Part shown: positions 1 through 10,159 of the stretch, one piece after another
How positions within the stretch are numbered: the stretch's first letter is position 1
Layout: the number at the start of each line of letters is the position of its first letter
DNA from: Lewinellaceae bacterium
Lineage (GTDB): Bacteria > Bacteroidota > Bacteroidia > Chitinophagales > Saprospiraceae
Direction: 5' to 3'
Length of the DNA stretch: 64,000 nt
NCBI GenBank assembly: GCA_020636275.1
Contig: JACJYD010000001.1
Span: forward strand, 1,681,001 to 1,745,000
Notes under the pieces: model-generated
Databases searched by the model: none
The model's input: the letters and a program-made list of their open reading frames with translations, nothing else
Told to the model about the DNA's origin: nothing
Position numbers and translations under genes: made by a program

Positions 1-3000
1 ATTGGTAAATACGCGCCGCAAGTGGTTCCGGTCGGCAAAAACCTGGACATCCTCTTCCGGCATCTGAAGGGATACGTCAAAATCCTCTTCCCCGTGCATG
101 AATAATGTGTGCACGTTCTCGACCAATTCGTTGATGGAAAAAGTGGAATTTTCCGGGATCGGCATCTTGGCAAAATTGGAAAAGGATTCCGCAATGTCTT
201 TCAGGTTCTGGATCTCCTCCACGATCGTTTTCGATACTTTCCCGAACATTTGAGTGGCTTTCTCCGGTTGGGTCGCCAGTGCATATTGCAGCTGCTGGAT
301 GGCCAATTGCATGGGCGTAAGTGGGTTCTTGATCTCGTGTGCCACCTGCCGCGCCATCTCCCGCCAGGCGCTGTCGCGCTCCGATTCGGCCAGCTTCCGG
401 GTGCTGTCCTCGAGCTTTTCCAGGGTCCGGTTATATTCCTCGATCAAAACGCCCAATTCGTCCTGCCTGCTGTAGGTCAGGGGTTCGTTCTTCCCCAGCT
501 TTAACCGGCGAAGGCTCTCGCCGATCTGGGAAATGGGCTGGGTGATCGAATTGGCGATAAAGATGGCCACCGCACTGGTAACCAACAACAAAAAGACATA
601 TGCGCTGATCAGTCCACTGAAGAATCCGGACAATTCCTCTTGCCAGTTGCTCGCCTGGTTGACAAAAGGCAGCCCGATATAGGCGAGTGCGGTCCCGGAG
701 TTTTCGGCAATGGGCAGATAGGCCGTTCGAAACGGCAAATCGCCAATTTTTTCCCCTTGCAGGTCGAATAGCTTGCGTCCCGTGGCGAGGAAATAGTGTG
801 TCGCGCTGTTCAATCGGGAAGGGGCCAAAACCTTTTCCAGGGAAGGGGGAAGGGTAGAGCCCGCAAACCGCCCATCCGGCTCATAGATCAGCATATCCAT
901 TTGGTGCGACCGGGCCACCGCTTCCAGCAGATCCCACAGCGGTCTGCCGGTGAGCAGCTTATCTGCCTGCCGGATCCGGGTATAGGCGTCTTCCCGGATA
1001 CCGTCGATCTTTTCCTTGATCTGGACATCCTGGTTGTAATTGGCCGTTTGCCGGAAATTCCAGACTGAAAAGAAGCCGAGGAAAATGAACGCGATCAACA
1101 GGAACCCGATCACCCATAATTGGATGCGATTGCTCAATGTCGGACGCTGAAGTTGCGTGAAATCGAGGCTGTAGGGCAAAAAGCGCAGCCAGTAGTTCAG
1201 GATGGCCAGCAAGAGGATGATCAATATGAACAGGGCCAACAGGTAGGAAAACACGGAAACCGGCCCCATAAAACTCGGCGCCCTCCTGCTGGTTATCGCG
1301 GTATTCCCGTTTGAATTCCGGTAACACCACTCAATGCGGTCCGGCGTATCGCGTGGCGTCAGCGTATCGAACGCGGCTTGGATGGAAAGGGCTTTTTCCT
1401 CGAAAGGAAAATTGGAAAGGGCGCTTTTCTTGACCAATGTTCCCTGATGGTACAGCGCGTAATCCAGCTCTTCCGGAATATCGTTTTCCAAAAATATGGA
1501 TTGAAAGGTCGATCCCGATATTGCCTGCGAAAGGTCCGGAGCGTTCGTCTCCATTTCGGATGAGGTGAGCCGGAGGACGAGATCCTGCTGGATCTTATCT
1601 TCCTTTTCCAGGTGAAAGCTGGATAACAACATGGTCGTCAACACGGAAAAAAGCAACAGCCAACCGAACACCCAGGTCAGACTGGGGCTCTCGGTATCGG
1701 AAAACCAATCCAGCCCCACCAGGTAGACTACTCCGGCCAGGAGGAAAATTTCCAGGGGGAATGGAACATCTGCCCAAAAGTAGAAGGGGGTGACGGCCGC
1801 CAGCGAAAGTATCGCTATCAATATGCGTTGTACCGGCCGCAGGCCCATGCTGACGATCACCTTTCCCATGCGCTGACTGAACAGGAAAAAGGACAGGAAA
1901 AGAAAGATCAGGGCGCCAATAGCCAGGGCTCCGCCGGTATTGATGGAGAAGAGGTTCTCCAGATACACGTTAAGCGAAGAATACAGCACGATGTTGCGAA
2001 CGGTCTGTACGATCAACAACATGGCCAGCAGGATGGCCAGGTAGTTAACGGCGCTGAAAAGGACTTGAAGGGACCGGGGCAGCTTGGGAAATCCCAGCTC
2101 TTCGAACTCCTGGTGAAAGAAAACCATTACCCACAGGAGGAAAAAAGTATTCAGCAATAAGCCGGCCAGCGTTTGCTGTTGGATGGGTTCCAGGAGGACA
2201 TCCGGCAATAAGCCGCCCTCCGCGCCGGGCGCCAGAAAAGGGTTGAGCAGAAAGCGGGAGACGGCGGCGAAAACGACGAGGGTCAAAAGCCCCCACCAGG
2301 GAGAATACCGCATTGACAAGCGTTGGGCAAATTGGTTTATGAGAAAGGCGATCAGTGCGCCTATGCCCAATGCCAGCCAGAAAAGGATCCGGGAAGTGGC
2401 CGGATCCCGGAACGGATGCCGGGCCTCCAGGTAGAGGATAGGCGTTCCGCTTTCACTTCTGATCGCTACGTCGCCGGGGCTCACCGCTGGAAAAACACCC
2501 TCCGGTATGCCCTGCAACCCGAAAAACCCGCTTTTTAAATAAGGACTTTCCAACTCGTAATGCTCCCAAAGCGGCAGCCACAGGATGATCCGGGGGCTCG
2601 TTCCTTTTTCCGCCTCTATCCATTTGCCCACAAAGGTGGTAGGTCCTTCCGTCAGCAGAAAAAAAGGTGATCCGTCTTCCCCAACTCCGGTTGGAGGTCC
2701 GCTTTCCGCCGGCGTATACCGGCTATTGAGGGAAAAGAGCAGGGAATCGCCGGAATACCAGCCGATCGAGTAGGGCGCCTGCCCCCAGAAATCTTGCAGG
2801 ATCGGGCCTTGTGGTATGAATTCCGGAGAAAAGGGGGTCTGGGAGAGGAGGTCAGCTGCTTCGGTTTCCCGCTCCTGCAAAAACCGCTCGACCTTGTGGG
2901 CATACCTTTCCAATTGCCGGTTTTCCGAAGAAAATACCCGGACCAGGAATGTCGTTGCGGCCAACAGGACAAGCAGAATTAGTGCTGTTTGGGTAGAACG

Positions 3001-3006
3001 GGGCAT
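1..3006 (-). CDS. NtrY-like sensor histidine kinase (3' end off window)
   Basis: The reading frame is open from the ATG at 3006 to the left edge (1002 codons), so the C-terminal ATPase domain is truncated by the window. Visible in order: an N-terminal membrane segment, a long region with many hydrophobic spans (roughly residues 160-480), an extracytoplasmic stretch, another membrane pair, a HAMP-like segment beginning SITQPISQIGESLRRL, and the dimerisation/phosphoacceptor box AREVAHEIKNPLTP-type (here MARQVAHEIKNPLTPMQL) with the phosphorylated His at about residue 890. The N-box begins at the very edge (DRNHLRRVFTN). The layout matches NtrY/AtoS-like kinases with large sensory regions. The signal and the partner regulator cannot be seen. 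It is divergent from rnpB. Confidence 0.93.
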   Translation of the reverse strand, partial: MPRSTQTALILLVLLAATTFLVRVFSSENRQLERYAHKVERFLQERETEAADLLSQTPFSPEFIPQGPILQDFWGQAPYSIGWYSGDSLLFSLNSRYTPAESGPPTGVGEDGSPFFLLTEGPTTFVGKWIEAEKGTSPRIILWLPLWEHYELESPYLKSGFFGLQGIPEGVFPAVSPGDVAIRSESGTPILYLEARHPFRDPATSRILFWLALGIGALIAFLINQFAQRLSMRYSPWWGLLTLVVFAAVSRFLLNPFLAPGAEGGLLPDVLLEPIQQQTLAGLLLNTFFLLWVMVFFHQEFEELGFPKLPRSLQVLFSAVNYLAILLAMLLIVQTVRNIVLYSSLNVYLENLFSINTGGALAIGALIFLFLSFFLFSQRMGKVIVSMGLRPVQRILIAILSLAAVTPFYFWADVPFPLEIFLLAGVVYLVGLDWFSDTESPSLTWVFGWLLLFSVLTTMLLSSFHLEKEDKIQQDLVLRLTSSEMETNAPDLSQAISGSTFQSIFLENDIPEELDYALYHQGTLVKKSALSNFPFEEKALSIQAAFDTLTPRDTPDRIEWCYRNSNGNTAITSRRAPSFMGPVSVFSYLLALFILIILLLAILNYWLRFLPYSLDFTQLQRPTLSNRIQLWVIGFLLIAFIFLGFFSVWNFRQTANYNQDVQIKEKIDGIREDAYTRIRQADKLLTGRPLWDLLEAVARSHQMDMLIYEPDGRFAGSTLPPSLEKVLAPSRLNSATHYFLATGRKLFDLQGEKIGDLPFRTAYLPIAENSGTALAYIGLPFVNQASNWQEELSGFFSGLISAYVFLLLVTSAVAIFIANSITQPISQIGESLRRLKLGKNEPLTYSRQDELGVLIEEYNRTLEKLEDSTRKLAESERDSAWREMARQVAHEIKNPLTPMQLAIQQLQYALATQPEKATQMFGKVSKTIVEEIQNLKDIAESFSNFAKMPIPENSTFSINELVENVHTLFMHGEEDFDVSLQMPEEDVQVFADRNHLRRVFTN

Positions 3007-3155
3007 AGGTTTTTTTGTGATTGAACACCCCCATTACTGCATCCCAGTAATAAGCGTCTTTGTTTCAAAGGTGAAGTTAAGGCATTATTCGCAGCTTATT
3101 CATATAAAATTATTGCAATATGATTTCAAAAGCGCTGAGGAATCTTCTGCCCGGC

Positions 3156-3187
3156 TTTGCAGTTTTAAATTAATGCCCGTACCTTAC
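3156..3187 (+). promoter_or_regulatory. Putative promoter of rnpB
   Basis: TTTG at 3156-3159 is followed 20 nt later by TACCTTAC at 3180-3187, close to the Bacteroidota -33/-7 consensus (TTTG, TAnnTTTG). The 5' end of the RNase P RNA P1 helix begins five bases after it, as expected for its transcription start. Confidence 0.5.
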
Positions 3188-3191
3188 CTTT

Positions 3192-3582
3192 TCTGCAGGC
3201 CGCTCTATCGCGGTCCCGGCGCTGCCGGGAATGAGGAAAGTCCGGACAACGTAGAGCGCCACACCATCTAACGGATGGGCTCCTTCGACGGAGGGAGACA
3301 GAGAGTGTCACAGAAAATTACCGCCCCGATTTCCAATCGGGGTAAGGGTGAAAACGTGCGGTAAGAGCGCACGCCGCGGCGTAGTAATACGTCGGGGGGA
3401 TAAACCTTGTGGGTTGAAATGCCATGTATACCCCGGTTCCTGGGAGTTGGGTCGCTCGCCCAATTTCTTCTTCGGAAGAAGCCGGGGAGGGTAGGCAGAT
3501 AGATCCTGCGCCGTGAGGCCAGGGCTAGATAAATGATAGAGGACCTTTCGGGGTTACAGAATCCGGCTTACAGGCCTGCAGA
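3192..3582 (+). ncRNA. rnpB: RNase P RNA (class A)
   Basis: Catalytic RNA of ribonuclease P, which matures tRNA 5' ends. The ends pair as helix P1 (tctgcaggcc with ggcctgcaga). Universal core blocks are present in order: GAGGAAAGTCCGGACA near the 5' side, ACAGAAAATTACCGCC, GGGTGAAAACGTGCGGTAAG, AGATAAATGATAGAGGACC and ACAGAATCCGGCTTACAG at the 3' side. The length of about 391 nt is normal for bacterial type A. A T-run (3583-3590) directly after P1 probably terminates it. Short ORFs over this region are artefacts. Confidence 0.97.
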
Positions 3583-3592
3583 TTTTTTTTAA

Positions 3593-3668
3593 AGTTGAAA
3601 AGTTGAAGAGTTGAAAAGCTGAAAAGCCCTTCAACTCTTCAACTTTTCAACTCTTCAACTTTTCAACT
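3593..3668. repeat. Inverted array of TTGAAAAG/TTGAAGAG units
   Basis: Short units of about 8 bp (gttgaaaa, gttgaaga) are tandemly arranged. The left arm 3593-3618 is perfectly complementary to 3643-3668. It lies between the 3' ends of rnpB (+) and porV (-), so it would form a long hairpin in either transcript. A second array of the same unit sits at 28971-29055. Confidence 0.85.
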
Positions 3669-3676
3669 CCCCACAG

Positions 3677-4891
3677 CTATTCCGGCGTATCCCCAAAATC
3701 GAATACCAGCGAGAACCGCAGCGTATTATCCAAAGGATTGCGCTGATTGGTCGTAGGCACGAGGTAGGAGAAGTTCAATCCGAAAATATTGTATTTCAAA
3801 CCGAGGCCGACCGTGAAAAAGCGGCGGGCGCCTTTGGTCTGGGATTCGGTGTAGTAGCCGGCGCGGACGGCAAACAGTTTGTCGTACCAGTATTCGGCGC
3901 CGACGGAGAACATGAGTTCCTGAAGTTCTTCGGAGAACCCGCCGGGGGCATCGCTGAAAGAACTAAAGATCCCTCCGATCGGAGAATTTTCCTTCCAGTC
4001 CGGAATGCCGTTCTGGTCGGTGTCACAGTTCTCAAAACAAGGCGTGGGCACCAACAACTTATTGATGTCGGCGATCAGGTTGAGGCTGTTGTGCTCGTCA
4101 AACTGCAATTCCCAGGCCGCCCCGATGCCGAGATTGGTGGGGATGAAATCCCGCTCTTCGTTGGCGGCGTTCGTATAAGTGATCTTGGACCCGATGTTGG
4201 TGATCGCCACCCCGAGGCGGAGTTCGGAGTCCATGCTTTTCATGTCGATCGGCGTCTGATACGTAAAGGAAACATCTGCAGCGCCGGCCGTTCCGACCGT
4301 GATCTCCTGCCCGCCGACCGTCTGCCCGGAGGCCAGGTTGGAGTAGATAAATTTGGCGCCGATACCAGCTGAAAATTTATCCGACAACTTGCGGGAATAG
4401 GAAACCTTTAATTCGAATTCGTTCGGCCGGCCATTACCGAGGGGTTCGCCGTTGATGTCGGTGAAGTTGATCTCACCCAGGGAGAAATAGCGAAGTCCTA
4501 CGCCGAAAGCTTGCATCCCGTCGTTGGGCTTATAATACCCCGACAGGTAAGCCAGGTAAACATCATTCAGTCCCAGCGCGCGAAGCCAGGGCGTATAGGT
4601 TGCGGAAACACCAAGGTTCTTTTCTGCGAACACGAGTTTCGAATCGTTAAAGTGTAGGGCGTTAGGATCGGGAGAAATAGCTACCCCGGCATCGCCCAAG
4701 GCGCCTGAACGCGCATCCGCCACGATGCGCAGGAACGGTACGGCGGTGATGATGGTATTCGGACAGGGCGTAACGCCGTCCAGCAAATACCACTTGCCGT
4801 CAGCCCCCTTCAGACAGATCGCCTGAGCATTTGCTTCGATCGCTCCAAAACTGAGCGCCAGGACAAGCATTCCAAGTATTGCGTTTTTCAT
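3677..4891 (-). CDS. porV: Type IX secretion outer membrane protein PorV (LptO)
   Basis: 404 residues with a signal peptide ending near ANAQ (residue 23), then a FadL-like beta-barrel. The segment FLRIVADARSGALGDAGVA is the characteristic PorV N-terminal motif. In characterised systems PorV is an outer membrane shuttle that carries T9SS cargo from the translocon to the PorU sortase and stays in the attachment complex (PorU, PorV, PorQ, PorZ). porU lies just upstream on the same strand with a 67-bp gap, the usual pairing in Bacteroidota, so the two are probably co-transcribed. An unusual short cysteine-containing insert follows the signal peptide (AICLKGADGKWYLLDG, then PC). Its role is unknown. 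Confidence 0.95.
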   Translation of the reverse strand: MKNAILGMLVLALSFGAIEANAQAICLKGADGKWYLLDGVTPCPNTIITAVPFLRIVADARSGALGDAGVAISPDPNALHFNDSKLVFAEKNLGVSATYTPWLRALGLNDVYLAYLSGYYKPNDGMQAFGVGLRYFSLGEINFTDINGEPLGNGRPNEFELKVSYSRKLSDKFSAGIGAKFIYSNLASGQTVGGQEITVGTAGAADVSFTYQTPIDMKSMDSELRLGVAITNIGSKITYTNAANEERDFIPTNLGIGAAWELQFDEHNSLNLIADINKLLVPTPCFENCDTDQNGIPDWKENSPIGGIFSSFSDAPGGFSEELQELMFSVGAEYWYDKLFAVRAGYYTESQTKGARRFFTVGLGLKYNIFGLNFSYLVPTTNQRNPLDNTLRFSLVFDFGDTPE

Positions 4892-4958
4892 GAGTAAGTT
4901 ATTGTGACAGAATGATCTTATTTTTTTGAATGCGCAAATATAGGGATTCGTTCTTCAA

Positions 4959-7900
4959 TTACCTCAGGATCACTAATTTTTGAAATCCACTCTCCCCTCG
5001 AAGGTCAACTTCTCCGGTATTGACTGCCTGAACCTTGATTTTATACAGATAAACGCCTTTCGCCAAAGGGTCTCCGAAGTTATCCCTGCCATCCCATTGG
5101 ATGCAATTTCCTAGGGATAAACGACTGCCTTCTGAAAATATTCTTTCCTCCAGCGATTTTACTAATCGCCCCGAAATCGTATAAATATCGACCTGCACAT
5201 CGATCTCCTGATTTTCCAGATTGTGCTCGAATTGGAAGCAGGTGGCGTTGACAAATGGGTTCGGATAGTTCAGCACGTGCTTGAGCGCTACCTCTGCCGA
5301 ACTCGCTACCACAAACTCCGTATAGCCTTCGGCCGAATTGTTGGCTACATCCCAGGCGCGCACACGCATGCTGTGCCGGCCTTCCGCCAGCTCCGACAAG
5401 GGGAATCGCACCTCTCCCTGGGTGTAATCGTCGAGTTTTGCCTCGTAAAAATCGTTGAGCAGAAAGGTCTTCTGCGTATTCTCGTCCAAAACACCCGTCA
5501 GGTCGTGCCCGATGCTGTTGCCCACCACATTGATGCCCAGATCGTCTTCCAATTGTACCAGCAAAATGGGGCTCGCACTGGTGATGCCTCCAAATACGAA
5601 ATCATCGGAGTTCATGAACACGTCGACCTGGGGTCCTTGGTCATCAGCCGCTGCATTGGGGTCGGTCCCTCCAATGACCAGGTCCTGATACTGCCCGCTG
5701 GCATCCAGGAGAAGGCCGTTCTCGGCATAGTAGCTGATCTTTCCTTTCCCGAAATTGAAATTGATGTCCTTCGGCACCACAAAGGTGAACTGGAATTTTC
5801 CCTGCGTTACGCTAACCCGGCCCTTGAAGAGCACGTTTTTCTGGAGCTTATAGGTCCGAATGGGGCTGCCGTCCTGCCCCAGGGTCTTGTACTCCACGGC
5901 TTTGTCGAAAATGCTGGGGTAGATCAGCCCGTTGAAACTCTCCAGGGTGGCGCCGTTCGCATCGCGTACCTCTCCCGCAATGGTCACCTTCTGCAAGGCC
6001 CGGATCGTGTCGGGTTGTCCCGAATTCACATCCGTTCCGTTGATAGCCGTGGTCGCAATATCGTACTGCGGCAGGGCCAGGCGAAGGCTGGGATCGCCGA
6101 GCAGCGTGAATTTCCGGGAGTTTTCCTTGCCTCCTGCCTTGTTCTTGGCCTTCCGGAAGATCTCTCCCAGGCATTGCCCTTTCCCATCCTCGGGAATATA
6201 CATCTCTTCGTTTACCGCCCGGGTCAGGGTTTCATTGGTGCTGGCATAAACGGCCCGTACCGTAGTATACAAGCCGATCCCTCCGCCGTTGCGGTTCAGG
6301 AGGACCAACTCGCCCGCAGACGTGAAACTGGGGTCGTCGTAGCCGGAGAACGAACAGGTCGCCGTGATGAACAGGGGAAGTTTGTCGAAATTATCCCAGT
6401 TGACGATATCCGGGATCTGAAGAACCCGCTCCTGCGCCCAGCCTTTGGCGCCTCCGTGGCCCAGGTAGGTGATCGACAACACACCCCTGAACAAGTGATT
6501 GTTGAGCGATTCGGTGGCGGAAGGTACCCGCTTCCCTCCGGGTGTGGAGATCTGGTTGAACGCGTCAAGATAGATCTTGTCGATATTTAAAATGGGGAAA
6601 TTCTCCGAAACATCCACGGCAATGCCATCGGCGTCTCCGCGGTGAATATCGTTGTCCTCATCGTCGGCGACGAAGACCACCCGGTTGCGCCAGTCGCCGA
6701 GGCAATCGGGATTGCTGTCGTAATTGATGATCTTGTCGACCACCCCTTTTGCTTCCTCCAGGTTGCGAACGGGCAGGCGGCCGATGGCGATATCCAGGTC
6801 GTCGTTGGTGTTGATCGCCCCTTCGCCTTCACTTAGCAACCCGAAAAAGTCGTCGGACGGATAGGCGAAAATGGGGTTGTCCGACTCTTCGGTCTGATAG
6901 CAAACGACGTACTGATTACCTTCCCCTCCGATGTTGCGGTGGTCGAAAGAGGCGTCCCCAAAGAGCAGCAGGAACCGGAACCGGTCGTTGCGATCGTAGA
7001 GCATTTTGCAAAAATCGCGCACGGCCGTGGCATCCTGTTTTCCCGAGGAAAACTCGTTGTAGAGTTGGGCAATATCGACCAGCGCTATTTCGAGGCCGTC
7101 ATGCGAGCTGCGGTGGTCGGCCAGCCGTTTGGCTTCCTCGAACAGGGAAGAATGGTACAGAATGACCATGTCTACATTGTCGATGCCGTGTAAATTCTGG
7201 TTCGGAATAGCGCCCACTGCCTCGGGAACCAGAAGGGAGGCATCATTCTGATAAGCTACGAATTCGCGCAACTCGCCCGTGTTCGCCCCAAAGGAATACG
7301 TCGATCCGTTGAGCGTTCCCTCTATCGATCCGGGGTGGAGCGGATCGGTGATATCCCATACGCGCAGGGCGGAGCCTGCATTGCCGATCTGGAAAGTAGC
7401 ATTTGGATGATCCAGGGTCCGGGTATCGCGAAACAGCAATTGGGCTCCATTATAGATCAATTTGCGGCGAAAGTTCAACTGGATGTAATCGAGCCAACCT
7501 TCGCTGGTAATGCCGTTTTTTTTCATATACTTCACCGTGACCGGCAAGATGCCCGGAGTAACCGTAAGCGAGGTGTCGAGTTCGACAGCAGATGCATAGG
7601 TGGCATTCGGATTGGTCAGCACCGTTCCGGGAATATTTGGGCTGGTAATGGACTGCCCGCCGGCGATGACCTGAAAGGTCGTCGGCGAATCGGCCCGGCC
7701 GGCGAATTGAACCCGCATTTGCACCTTCTCCGTATTATCGAGGTTTTCCAGGTTTAGATCGTAGGTATAGGCCTCCTGGTTCTTGAAATAATCGCCATAC
7801 CACTGTCTGCCGGATCCCTGTGTGAGGTCGTATTTGTCGAGCAGGTTCACTTTTTCATCTTCCTTGCGCAGGTAGTCGTCAAAGGTAGCCGTGGTGTACC

Positions 7901-8804
7901 CGCCCTGCACGGAGGCGATAGGCGCGATCCGCTGACCGGGGGAGGAGGCGATCTTCAAAAAGTAATAGTTGCGCGTATCGTAGACGTTCATCTGAAACTT
8001 GAAGGTGTTTTCCTCATAAGACCAGTCATGCGGTCCCTCGGCGTAGAAGAGGATATAATCCTGTGGATCGAAACTGCCGTCGTCCTGGCCTGCGACGAGG
8101 ATGGTATTTTCGACCAGATCATCGATGCGGGGGTCGGAAACCTGCTCGGAGAGCATACCGCCCCCATTGCCCAGCAACTGCAGGTTGCGGGGGTCGAAAG
8201 AGCCCGGCGAGATCCCGAGTTGATTGACGAGGAAATCGTAATCGATCTTATAAACACCTGCTTTGGGGATGCCGATCTTGTACAACACTCCATCGCTGAG
8301 TTTTGAAGTATAGGTGGGGTCTCCTCCACGCAGGGCCGGTCGGGGAGCAGGGGCGGGGGTAGCGGCGATCTCCAGGGTAAATCGCACCAGGCGCTCAAAA
8401 GACTGGGGCCCCGTTTTGCGAATGGGAATGAATTGGACCTTTCCAAAATACTGTCCCCGGTCGTGGGTGACAGAATAGGAGACCTGGATGTTTTCCGCCA
8501 GGACGGCATCGTCGGGAGATGCGTTTTTGGAAAAAGGCTCGTATTCGGCCTGCGTGATGGTAACCGCCAATTTGCTATATCCGTCGAGGGGAAGGCGGTA
8601 GTAAAAATAGGGCAGGGAAGGGTGGGCTTCATCGTAAACAGCGCCTTCAAATCGCCAGATCTCCGTGGTATGCGAACCCCATTCATCGGTTTCGAGGATG
8701 GGCCCGGCATTCCAGTTCAATTGAACGGGAACGGTAGACGGCAGATTTGCAAAGCCGAAGGAAATTGTGCCGATCAATAAGAGGGGCGTAAAAAAATACT
8801 TCAT
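4959..8804 (-). CDS. porU: Type IX secretion sortase PorU (C25 peptidase)
   Basis: Cell-surface sortase that removes the C-terminal domain of T9SS cargo. The frame opens at 8870, but a signal peptide begins MKYFFTPLLLIGTISFGFA, so I place the start at 8804; an ATG three codons earlier (8813) is equally possible. A propeptide-like beta region is followed by the gingipain C25 fold, with catalytic His in YLGHGGAKGW (about residue 805 of the open frame) and Cys in TATCSFSGYDD (about 839). The C-terminus (NYPNPF, then WDGRDNFGDPLAKGVYLYKI) is a T9SS sorting/FlgD-like domain, which PorU normally retains. The length of about 1280 residues is typical. It is upstream of porV on the same strand. Confidence 0.95.
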   Translation of the reverse strand: MKYFFTPLLLIGTISFGFANLPSTVPVQLNWNAGPILETDEWGSHTTEIWRFEGAVYDEAHPSLPYFYYRLPLDGYSKLAVTITQAEYEPFSKNASPDDAVLAENIQVSYSVTHDRGQYFGKVQFIPIRKTGPQSFERLVRFTLEIAATPAPAPRPALRGGDPTYTSKLSDGVLYKIGIPKAGVYKIDYDFLVNQLGISPGSFDPRNLQLLGNGGGMLSEQVSDPRIDDLVENTILVAGQDDGSFDPQDYILFYAEGPHDWSYEENTFKFQMNVYDTRNYYFLKIASSPGQRIAPIASVQGGYTTATFDDYLRKEDEKVNLLDKYDLTQGSGRQWYGDYFKNQEAYTYDLNLENLDNTEKVQMRVQFAGRADSPTTFQVIAGGQSITSPNIPGTVLTNPNATYASAVELDTSLTVTPGILPVTVKYMKKNGITSEGWLDYIQLNFRRKLIYNGAQLLFRDTRTLDHPNATFQIGNAGSALRVWDITDPLHPGSIEGTLNGSTYSFGANTGELREFVAYQNDASLLVPEAVGAIPNQNLHGIDNVDMVILYHSSLFEEAKRLADHRSSHDGLEIALVDIAQLYNEFSSGKQDATAVRDFCKMLYDRNDRFRFLLLFGDASFDHRNIGGEGNQYVVCYQTEESDNPIFAYPSDDFFGLLSEGEGAINTNDDLDIAIGRLPVRNLEEAKGVVDKIINYDSNPDCLGDWRNRVVFVADDEDNDIHRGDADGIAVDVSENFPILNIDKIYLDAFNQISTPGGKRVPSATESLNNHLFRGVLSITYLGHGGAKGWAQERVLQIPDIVNWDNFDKLPLFITATCSFSGYDDPSFTSAGELVLLNRNGGGIGLYTTVRAVYASTNETLTRAVNEEMYIPEDGKGQCLGEIFRKAKNKAGGKENSRKFTLLGDPSLRLALPQYDIATTAINGTDVNSGQPDTIRALQKVTIAGEVRDANGATLESFNGLIYPSIFDKAVEYKTLGQDGSPIRTYKLQKNVLFKGRVSVTQGKFQFTFVVPKDINFNFGKGKISYYAENGLLLDASGQYQDLVIGGTDPNAAADDQGPQVDVFMNSDDFVFGGITSASPILLVQLEDDLGINVVGNSIGHDLTGVLDENTQKTFLLNDFYEAKLDDYTQGEVRFPLSELAEGRHSMRVRAWDVANNSAEGYTEFVVASSAEVALKHVLNYPNPFVNATCFQFEHNLENQEIDVQVDIYTISGRLVKSLEERIFSEGSRLSLGNCIQWDGRDNFGDPLAKGVYLYKIKVQAVNTGEVDLRGESGFQKLVILR

Positions 8805-8993
8805 TCTTTGCATGGATTTGCTTTTATTTGTCACTCCGGTTAAAAAGAACGCCTCAACCAGATAATTCAAATCGATATCAAAACGTTGTGGTCAATACCG
8901 TATTGTTTGGCGAAATAACGGTAACAACCGGAAAATGTGTAAAAATAATCGCTCTCGCAGAAGCAGGCGGCGGAAAATCATAACAAAAAGTCA

Positions 8994-10016
8994 ATGACCA
9001 GACATTTACTGTGTTTTGTGTTTGTGTGGGGCCTGGTTTCAGGGTTGTACGGGCAGGATCCCGTATTTTCCCAGTTCTATGCAGCACCTTCCCAATTGAA
9101 CCCGGCGCTGGCGGGTACCACCTATGCTCCGCGCCTGGCCTTCAACTACCGCAACCAGTGGCCCGGCCTGAACGCCTACGTGACGTATTCAGCCGGCTAC
9201 GATCAATTCGCAAATTCCCTCAACAGTGGCTTTGGTCTCTTGTTGACGGGCGACGACCAGGGGCAGGGACTGATCAAATCCACTCAGGTCAAGGCGCTAT
9301 ACAGCTACCGCTTGCGCGTGGTCGACGATTTTTTTGTCAAGATCGGCGTAGAGGCCGGATTTAATCAATCCCATTACGATTGGGACCGGTTTGTCTTCCT
9401 CGATCAGATCGACAAGCTCAACGGTCCGCTGGACCCTTCCGGCGCCTTGAACCCCACTGCCGAACAACGGCCCGACAATACTACGGTGACCCATTTTGAT
9501 ATCGGAGCAGGACTGGTGGCTTACACCCCGCATTTCTATGCAGGCTTCTCCCTGCGCCACCTGACTCAACCCGAAGATGGGTTGTTGCGGATCAACGACC
9601 AGATAACCGACGGCCTGCCCCTGCTGTATTCCCTTCACCTCGGCACCGAAATTACCCTGAGGGAAGGCAATAAACGCAGACCCGGTTCGTTTATATCGCC
9701 GAACATCCTCGCAATCCGGCAAGCCAACTTCGGACAGATCAACGTGGGAGCCTATGGCGGACTGGGCGCCTTCTTTGTCGGAACCTGGTACCGTCACGCG
9801 TGGAGCAACCCCGATGCCTTGATATTCCTGGGCGGTCTGCGCTACGGGATCTTTAAAATAGGCTATACGTACGACCTGACCCTTTCTCAACTGGCCACGG
9901 CCCCTTCAGGTGGAGCCCACGAACTCTCCCTGATCATCAATTTTGAGAACAGCGAGGCATTCAAACAACAACAAAAGAAGAGCCGTATTAATGATTGCTT
10001 TCAATTGTTCCGCTAA
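8994..10016 (+). CDS. PorP/SprF family outer membrane protein
   Basis: 340 residues. A signal peptide ends near LYGQ, followed at once by the family signature DPVFSQFYAAPSQLNPALAGT and FNYRNQWPGL, then beta-barrel strands to a C-terminal aromatic region. PorP/SprF proteins are T9SS outer membrane components. Some are core parts, and others are dedicated to one large adhesin cargo. It is divergent from porU across about 190 bp and upstream of gldJ, so it belongs to this T9SS block. Which subfamily it is cannot be told by eye. Confidence 0.93.
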   Translation: MTRHLLCFVFVWGLVSGLYGQDPVFSQFYAAPSQLNPALAGTTYAPRLAFNYRNQWPGLNAYVTYSAGYDQFANSLNSGFGLLLTGDDQGQGLIKSTQVKALYSYRLRVVDDFFVKIGVEAGFNQSHYDWDRFVFLDQIDKLNGPLDPSGALNPTAEQRPDNTTVTHFDIGAGLVAYTPHFYAGFSLRHLTQPEDGLLRINDQITDGLPLLYSLHLGTEITLREGNKRRPGSFISPNILAIRQANFGQINVGAYGGLGAFFVGTWYRHAWSNPDALIFLGGLRYGIFKIGYTYDLTLSQLATAPSGGAHELSLIINFENSEAFKQQQKKSRINDCFQLFR

Positions 10017-10093
10017 AAACCGATTTACCAACCCTGAAAAGCCTTTTTTTACGCTGATTTCTGGTATAAAATTATATTTAACGAAAGACCTCT

Positions 10094-10122
10094 TTTGCTA
10101 AATCATTTTTTCCCTATATTTG
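10094..10122 (+). promoter_or_regulatory. Strong Bacteroidota-type promoter of gldJ
   Basis: TTTG at 10094-10097 and TATATTTG at 10115-10122 lie 17 nt apart, 37 nt upstream of the gldJ ATG. Both elements match the primary sigma factor consensus of the phylum, with spacing slightly shorter than the usual 19-20. Confidence 0.6.
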
Positions 10123-10159
10123 TCCGTCGTTTCCAAAATAGCTAAATTTCTGTTAGGTG

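Noticed and set aside
3593..3668. Possible CRISPR-like or minisatellite array
   Set aside because: Units of about 8 bp without spacers, arranged as an inverted pair. No cas genes are nearby.
5223..6590. 455-codon plus-strand open frame opposite porU
   Set aside because: It is antisense to the sortase catalytic region, has no recognisable domain, and high-GC coding sequence commonly leaves such mirrored open frames.
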